A stretch of 41,239 nt of DNA from Betaproteobacteria bacterium (GTDB lineage Bacteria > Pseudomonadota > Gammaproteobacteria > Burkholderiales > Sulfuricellaceae), in NCBI GenBank assembly GCA_021373185.1, contig JAJFTF010000010.1:1-41239 (forward strand). The letters are read 5' to 3'. The notes under the pieces are model-generated. The model made no database searches, was not told where the DNA came from, and saw only the letters and a program-made list of their open reading frames with translations. This document shows, piece after piece, positions 37,233-41,239 of the stretch. A program made the translations under genes and the position numbers. Each line of letters begins with the position of its first letter. Positions within the stretch are counted from its first letter, which is position 1.

Positions 37233-39581
37233 TTATACCTCTTTCATCTCATCCATGGTTCGCGCGGCCGACACCATACCGACCGGCAATGTGCCCTCCA
37301 GAATGATGCGGAACGCCGTAAATCGCCCGGGGGCAACGTACGGCAGGCGGAAGGGTTGGTTGCCCTGAATAACCGCCGGGCTGCCAGTGGTGCTGGCGAC
37401 ATAGATTTCCGTAACTGTGTTGTTATCGAATCCGTACAGCTTGAACGTCAGCGTGCGATCCCCCACCACCGACGCGGTGACCAGAATTTGCGCAACCCCC
37501 ATCAACTCCGGGATGGGGAGCTGGAACCATTTGCTGGCCCAGGTGTAGGGGGTGTAGCTGGTGCCGCGGTTCCACCGCGAGATGGTTCCGTTGCTGTTCA
37601 GGATCAGCAGGGTGTCCGTCAGCAGGTCGTTGTACATCGCGACGTACGTGCCACTGGCGAGCGCCAGATCGGTGAAAGTCTGCGTCCGGGGGTCGTACAG
37701 GAATCCCTTGCGGCTGCCCCCGGCAAGGGGCACATAGGTGGCGATGTAGCGGCCTTCCGTCTGCGCGGCGACAATCGTCGACGGGTTGTACTCCTGCCAC
37801 TGGTCCCGGGTCATCACCTCCCGTGTCACCAGCTCAACGGTCGCGCCATTGATGGCAACCAACCCATCGGGGGAGGCGTACATGCCGTAATCGCCCATGT
37901 CGACAATGGAGCGGCGGGCCACACAGGCTTGCTGAGCTTCGAGCTTAACCGCCGCCCAGGAGGAAGGGTCGGTACCCGTCAGGAGATACGGCAGGCCCTG
38001 GGTCAGGACGGCAATACCCGCCGCCGTCGGCACCAAGCCGACGATGTCGTAGTCACAGGCTGTCCGATACGCCAAAGGGTAGGCATACGGGGCATAGGGG
38101 ACCGACGGGCAAACGGTCTTGCCCTGGAAACCCACAACCGTTCCGCCGGGAGCGTTGATGACCCCCTGCAACAAGGCCGGCGGCGGCAGCCAGCCGGTGG
38201 TCGCGAGGGGCTCCGCCAGGGCGGCATCGGTTTTGTCGTCAACGTAGTCCTGGGCCAGCTCGGCCAGGGTCAGCTCTTTCAGCAGCCGGAACTGGCCCGT
38301 GGCGTCGGTGCGGTACAGCCGGACGCTGGCGGGGGCCTGGAACTCGCTGATCGTGTAGTCCGGCGAGGTCAATGGAATCGTATTGGCCTTGAACGTCACT
38401 TTCTCCTTCGGCACCACGTCAATCGGGTCGGTCGGGTCGCTGGGCGCCGACTCATCGCCGGCCGCGTTGACGAACGTCGTCACATAGGCGCGGGTCGAGA
38501 GCCGGTCGGCGGAATCCGCGTCGGTCCAGGTGGCGAGGTAGACCGCCGTGTTGACGGTCGCCGTGGCCCGCAAGTGGTAGCCTGGCGCGACATCGTTGAT
38601 CGTCGGCAACGCCTCATCGGGAAAGACATTGTCCGTCGGCGCCAGCAGGGCGACTTTCTTCTTGTGCCCGGAGTCCGGGCTGCCGCTGCCGTTCCACGCC
38701 GTCGTCCGCTCCACCAGCACCCAGTCGGTGCCGTTGTGGTACATCAGCTCGAAGTAGTCGTAGGTGACGTTCACGACCTTGTGTACCTTGAGCGGGTAGA
38801 ATGGCGCACCGCCGAGCAGGCTGGTGTCGGCATCGGTCCGCCCAAAAAATACCTGGTCGCCATCCGAGAAGCCGTGGTTCTGGCAGACCAGGCGGATGGT
38901 CTTGGTGTCCTTGACCGACCGCACCGTCACGACTTTCCAGCTGCGCTTGGAGTTCAGCAGCGTCACGGTCGCATCGGGCGCCGAGATGGCCGGAGACCCG
39001 GTCAGGGTGTAGGCCGTGCCGGCCGGGATGCCAGGCGCGTCCAAGTAGACCTTGCCGCCCGCGACGAGGTAGGGCGCATCGGTGTCCGCCACCGTGACGG
39101 TCAGCTTGTCCTTGGTCGAGATGACGTAGCCCTTGATGTCCCCGGTGTGCTTCTCGAACGCCAGCTGGGTCGGCCGGTTCGGCCGGGGCACCCCGACTCG
39201 TTTCAAGGTAGCGTTGACGGTATACAGCCCGGTACCGGCAGCGGTCAGGTCGGCAGCCGTCACCCACTTCGGCGGCTGGCCCGCCTCGGAGACGATCGCC
39301 CGGGGGTCCGAGGTGCCGCTCTCGGCATAGAAGGTCGGCGACCGCGCGAAACTGTAGCCCTTGCCGGAGGCGGCGATCAGATGTGTGGGGTCGAACTGAA
39401 ACAGCGTCCCCGACGACACGGACCCACCCAGCGCTTGGCCGGTAGCCTGATCCCCCAAAAAACTGCGCAGATCGCCCGAGCGGAAATCGCAGTCGATCGC
39501 CGCTGTGGCTTGGTGATCTTCCAGTCGCTGCGGCGCCGTGATGCGATTGACGCCGGAAAAGCCGGGGACAGTGATGCGCAT
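37233..39581 (-). CDS. Tail nozzle-like beta-propeller protein
   Basis: This 782 aa protein has an N-terminus MRITVPGFSGVNRITAPQRL with CDFRSGDLRSF, and later QGKTVCPSVPYAPYAYPLAY, LPYLLTGTDP, SWAAVKLEAQQACVARRSIV and MGDYGMYASPDGLVAINGA. This combination recalls the tail-stabilisation or tubular-B type proteins of podoviruses, which form the propeller-shaped distal tail tube. A domain with beta strands is inserted at about residues 140-330 (TKDKLTVTVADTDAPY..., VFFGRTDADTSLLGG). It starts 1 base after the preceding stop and precedes the tail-tip gene. Confidence 0.82.
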   Translation of the reverse strand: MRITVPGFSGVNRITAPQRLEDHQATAAIDCDFRSGDLRSFLGDQATGQALGGSVSSGTLFQFDPTHLIAASGKGYSFARSPTFYAESGTSDPRAIVSEAGQPPKWVTAADLTAAGTGLYTVNATLKRVGVPRPNRPTQLAFEKHTGDIKGYVISTKDKLTVTVADTDAPYLVAGGKVYLDAPGIPAGTAYTLTGSPAISAPDATVTLLNSKRSWKVVTVRSVKDTKTIRLVCQNHGFSDGDQVFFGRTDADTSLLGGAPFYPLKVHKVVNVTYDYFELMYHNGTDWVLVERTTAWNGSGSPDSGHKKKVALLAPTDNVFPDEALPTINDVAPGYHLRATATVNTAVYLATWTDADSADRLSTRAYVTTFVNAAGDESAPSDPTDPIDVVPKEKVTFKANTIPLTSPDYTISEFQAPASVRLYRTDATGQFRLLKELTLAELAQDYVDDKTDAALAEPLATTGWLPPPALLQGVINAPGGTVVGFQGKTVCPSVPYAPYAYPLAYRTACDYDIVGLVPTAAGIAVLTQGLPYLLTGTDPSSWAAVKLEAQQACVARRSIVDMGDYGMYASPDGLVAINGATVELVTREVMTRDQWQEYNPSTIVAAQTEGRYIATYVPLAGGSRKGFLYDPRTQTFTDLALASGTYVAMYNDLLTDTLLILNSNGTISRWNRGTSYTPYTWASKWFQLPIPELMGVAQILVTASVVGDRTLTFKLYGFDNNTVTEIYVASTTGSPAVIQGNQPFRLPYVAPGRFTAFRIILEGTLPVGMVSAARTMDEMKEV

Positions 39582-40025
39582 TTACAGTCCCAGCGCCGCC
39601 CGCTCATTCCGCCCCCACTCGCGGGCGGCCTCGACCCAGGTTTTGAACGCCTCGACTTCGGCCATTTCGCCGGGCTCCAGCGTGTAGAGGCCAGCTTGGG
39701 ATCCGATCATGATGCGGGCGAAAAACAGCTCGTCGTCGACGCTGTAGCGTTCGCGGATGCGGTCGATGACACGCTGCGCAATGAGCTGGGCATGAGGGCT
39801 GACGGCTTTGATCTGCGCACGCAGCTCGGCGGTCAGCGTTACCGTCTCGATGCTGTCGGCAATCTCGGCGGGTTGATCGGTAGGCAGCGTCACGCCCTCC
39901 GGCACGGCGACGTAGGTATAGCCGTCAGCCAGGGTGCACAACTCCGTGCAGCGCGGCTCGCCGTCCGGCTCGTGGAGCCGGTAGGTGGTGTAGGCGTCGG
40001 ATGCTGTCTGGTAGCGAATGATCAT
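39582..40025 (-). CDS. Tail-associated hypothetical protein
   Basis: This 147 aa protein has a beta-rich N-terminal half and a C-terminal helical half (LRAQIKAVSPHAQLIAQRVI, EMAEVEAFKTWVEAAREWG). The SPH...RVIDRIRERYSVDDELFFAR segment is recalled from phage late proteins of unknown function; a chaperone or adaptor for the adjacent tail proteins is possible. It is placed between the lectin-like protein and the nozzle gene with gaps of 15 and 0 bases. Confidence 0.75.
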   Translation of the reverse strand: MIIRYQTASDAYTTYRLHEPDGEPRCTELCTLADGYTYVAVPEGVTLPTDQPAEIADSIETVTLTAELRAQIKAVSPHAQLIAQRVIDRIRERYSVDDELFFARIMIGSQAGLYTLEPGEMAEVEAFKTWVEAAREWGRNERAALGL

Positions 40026-40040
40026 GCTGAAGCTCCCGCG

Positions 40041-41239
40041 TTACAGATAAAGGCCGGCACGACCGCCAAGGTAGGAGAGGGAGTCCGTGCGGGTGTTGTT
40101 CAGGTACACTGCCCACACGCCGGAAGTCGCCGTGTTGCCCCAGTCGCCGCCGGCACGCAGGCAGAGCTGATCGCGCACGGACTGATAGTAGTGATCCGCG
40201 CCAAATGCGTTGCTGCCGGTCGTGCCGTCGGAGATGCCGGTGGGCATGGGCAGGCCGAGGCCGGTCAGGGTCCAGCCGCTGCCGGATACCGCTGCCGACA
40301 GCACCTGATTGGCACCGCGACCGAAGCGTTTGTCGAATCCGTTCTGCGGGTAGTCGGTGCGCAGGAAATTGATGGCCGGGATCGGCGCCATCATGGCCGC
40401 GACGCCGGTGGCGCCCCAGTGATCGGTCGCCAGGCTGGCGCCCGCCGTGAAATCCCGCATCCGCGTCGTCGGTGCGGCGGCATAGAACCTGCCCACCGTT
40501 GCCGTGCCGCCGCTGGTGTAGGCACCGAACGCGGTGCCGTTGCAGCCGTCCAGCGTGACCGTGTTGTTATCGATGACCGTGACCGCGAACAATTTATCGT
40601 TGATTTGCGTCATGCCGCCGACGCTGACGATCTGGACCACATCGCCGGTCGTGAAGCCATGGCCGGCGATGGTCAGGGCCACCGGGTTGGCCTGGGTCGC
40701 CCCGCTGATAGCTTTCGCGGTCGCGACGCAGGTGATGCCGAGCGACACCTCCCACAGGGTGCCGTTGAGATCGGCGACACCGCAGTTCTGCCCGTTGTGC
40801 GTCGCTTTGGCGAACACATTGCCCGCCCCACCACCATAGCCCGCCGATCCGGTCTTGTCCGCATTGAGATAGCCGTCCGCCTGCCATTTCACGGCCACAT
40901 CATTGGTGTCGCCCAGGGCGTTGTTATTGCAGCCGCGCGGGGCGGACACGCCAGAGCCGGTCCACCAGGCGCAGTAGGTCGTCGCGGTCGCGGCTTGCGC
41001 GTGCGCGAGCGATAGCAGTGCCAGCGCGGCGCGCTGAAACTGCGAGGCGCAGAAAAAATTGGCCCCGCGTGTTTTTGCCGCCGGGATTGCCCCGGCAAAG
41101 ATATTGTCGCCGGATGACAAACCGGTCAGCGCGCCCCAGGGGTTGTGCGCACTATTGCTCGACAGCGGATTGCCGTTTTTGGCACTGCCCGCAATCGTGT
41201 TGCCGCCGTAGCTGACTGAGCTCCACAGGTACTTGTCGA
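40041..41239 (-). CDS. C-type-lectin/FGE-like tail receptor-binding protein, 5' end missing
   Basis: The frame is open to the window edge, so only the C-terminal 398 residues or so are seen. The part near the edge reads KYLWSSVSYGGNTIAGSAKN, then NPWGALTG and AKTRGANFFCASQFQRAALA, LLSLAHAQA. The end is GGDWGNTATSGVWAVYLNNT, then RTDSLSYLGGRAGLYL, very like the C-terminal formylglycine-enzyme/C-type lectin fold of phage fibres and diversity-generating-retroelement (DGR) variable proteins (GGxW...AGVFALNLNN...GFR). A ~60 aa Ig-like insert (ANPVALTIAGHGFTTGDVVQ) sits in the middle. It probably binds the receptor. No reverse transcriptase or template repeat was seen in the window. Confidence 0.8.
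   Translation of the reverse strand, partial: DKYLWSSVSYGGNTIAGSAKNGNPLSSNSAHNPWGALTGLSSGDNIFAGAIPAAKTRGANFFCASQFQRAALALLSLAHAQAATATTYCAWWTGSGVSAPRGCNNNALGDTNDVAVKWQADGYLNADKTGSAGYGGGAGNVFAKATHNGQNCGVADLNGTLWEVSLGITCVATAKAISGATQANPVALTIAGHGFTTGDVVQIVSVGGMTQINDKLFAVTVIDNNTVTLDGCNGTAFGAYTSGGTATVGRFYAAAPTTRMRDFTAGASLATDHWGATGVAAMMAPIPAINFLRTDYPQNGFDKRFGRGANQVLSAAVSGSGWTLTGLGLPMPTGISDGTTGSNAFGADHYYQSVRDQLCLRAGGDWGNTATSGVWAVYLNNTRTDSLSYLGGRAGLYL

Noticed and set aside
37218..41015. A very long open frame on the + strand (1265 codons) antisense to the tail genes.
   Set aside because: Its composition is Arg/Gly/Val-rich without domains, it has no ribosome site, and it covers parts of three well supported minus-strand genes. 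High-GC coding sequence often leaves the opposite frame open.

Overview
The window looks like part of the genome of a temperate, short-tailed double-stranded DNA phage of a GC-rich proteobacterium. This rests on a family A DNA polymerase, a primase-helicase, a phage-type ThyX, an excisionase/integrase pair beside a tRNA-derived attachment site, and a long oppositely oriented block of virion and lysis genes. The attachment region has phage genes on both sides, so this appears to be the unintegrated (attP) form or a circularly permuted contig rather than a prophage junction. The general plan (early genes on one strand, late genes on the other, one very large internal-type protein, a C-type-lectin-like fibre protein) recalls BPP-1/BcepC6B-like podoviruses; that comparison is from memory, not from a search.

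Left arm, + strand. Positions 1-150 hold two copies of a two-hairpin RNA-like element. From 180 to 11948 is a replication module: conserved phage proteins, a small exported protein, DNA polymerase (1563-3440), a RecB/Cas4-type nuclease, a VRR-NUC nuclease, a SNF2-type helicase, a coiled-coil protein, a protein with an acidic tail that may bind ssDNA, an AEP-type primase fused to a helicase, and ThyX. A related 14-15 base box precedes four gene starts in this arm.

Accessory region, 11945-16632, + strand. About eighteen very small, mostly overlapping genes of lower GC surround a lone AAA+ ATPase. A two-gene block is duplicated on either side of the ATPase, two genes are tandem paralogues, and one domain occurs both alone and inside a larger protein with a glycine-dipeptide tail. 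This looks like a cassette-shuffling locus.

Switch and attachment region, 16641-18007. An excisionase-like HTH gene overlaps the tyrosine integrase. The 3' half of a tRNA-Arg(CCG) gene on the minus strand is the likely attP core. Repeated TATGATA-type motifs lie on both sides of it.

Right arm, minus strand, read from 41239 down to 18008: a lectin-like tail protein cut by the window edge, a 147 aa protein, a tail-nozzle-like protein, a 1976 aa tail-tip protein with repeated Ig-like units, two small tail proteins, a lysis cassette (two membrane proteins, GH24-like endolysin, a 25 aa membrane peptide, a lipoprotein), a small membrane/coiled-coil protein, a GNAT-like protein, a cupin, several probable internal virion proteins, a lambda-R-type muramidase, a 1999 aa polyvalent protein, and finally a bacterioferritin-like gene as the last late gene next to attP. 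No terminase, portal or capsid genes, no reverse transcriptase and no clear repressor are seen; they presumably lie outside the window if present.
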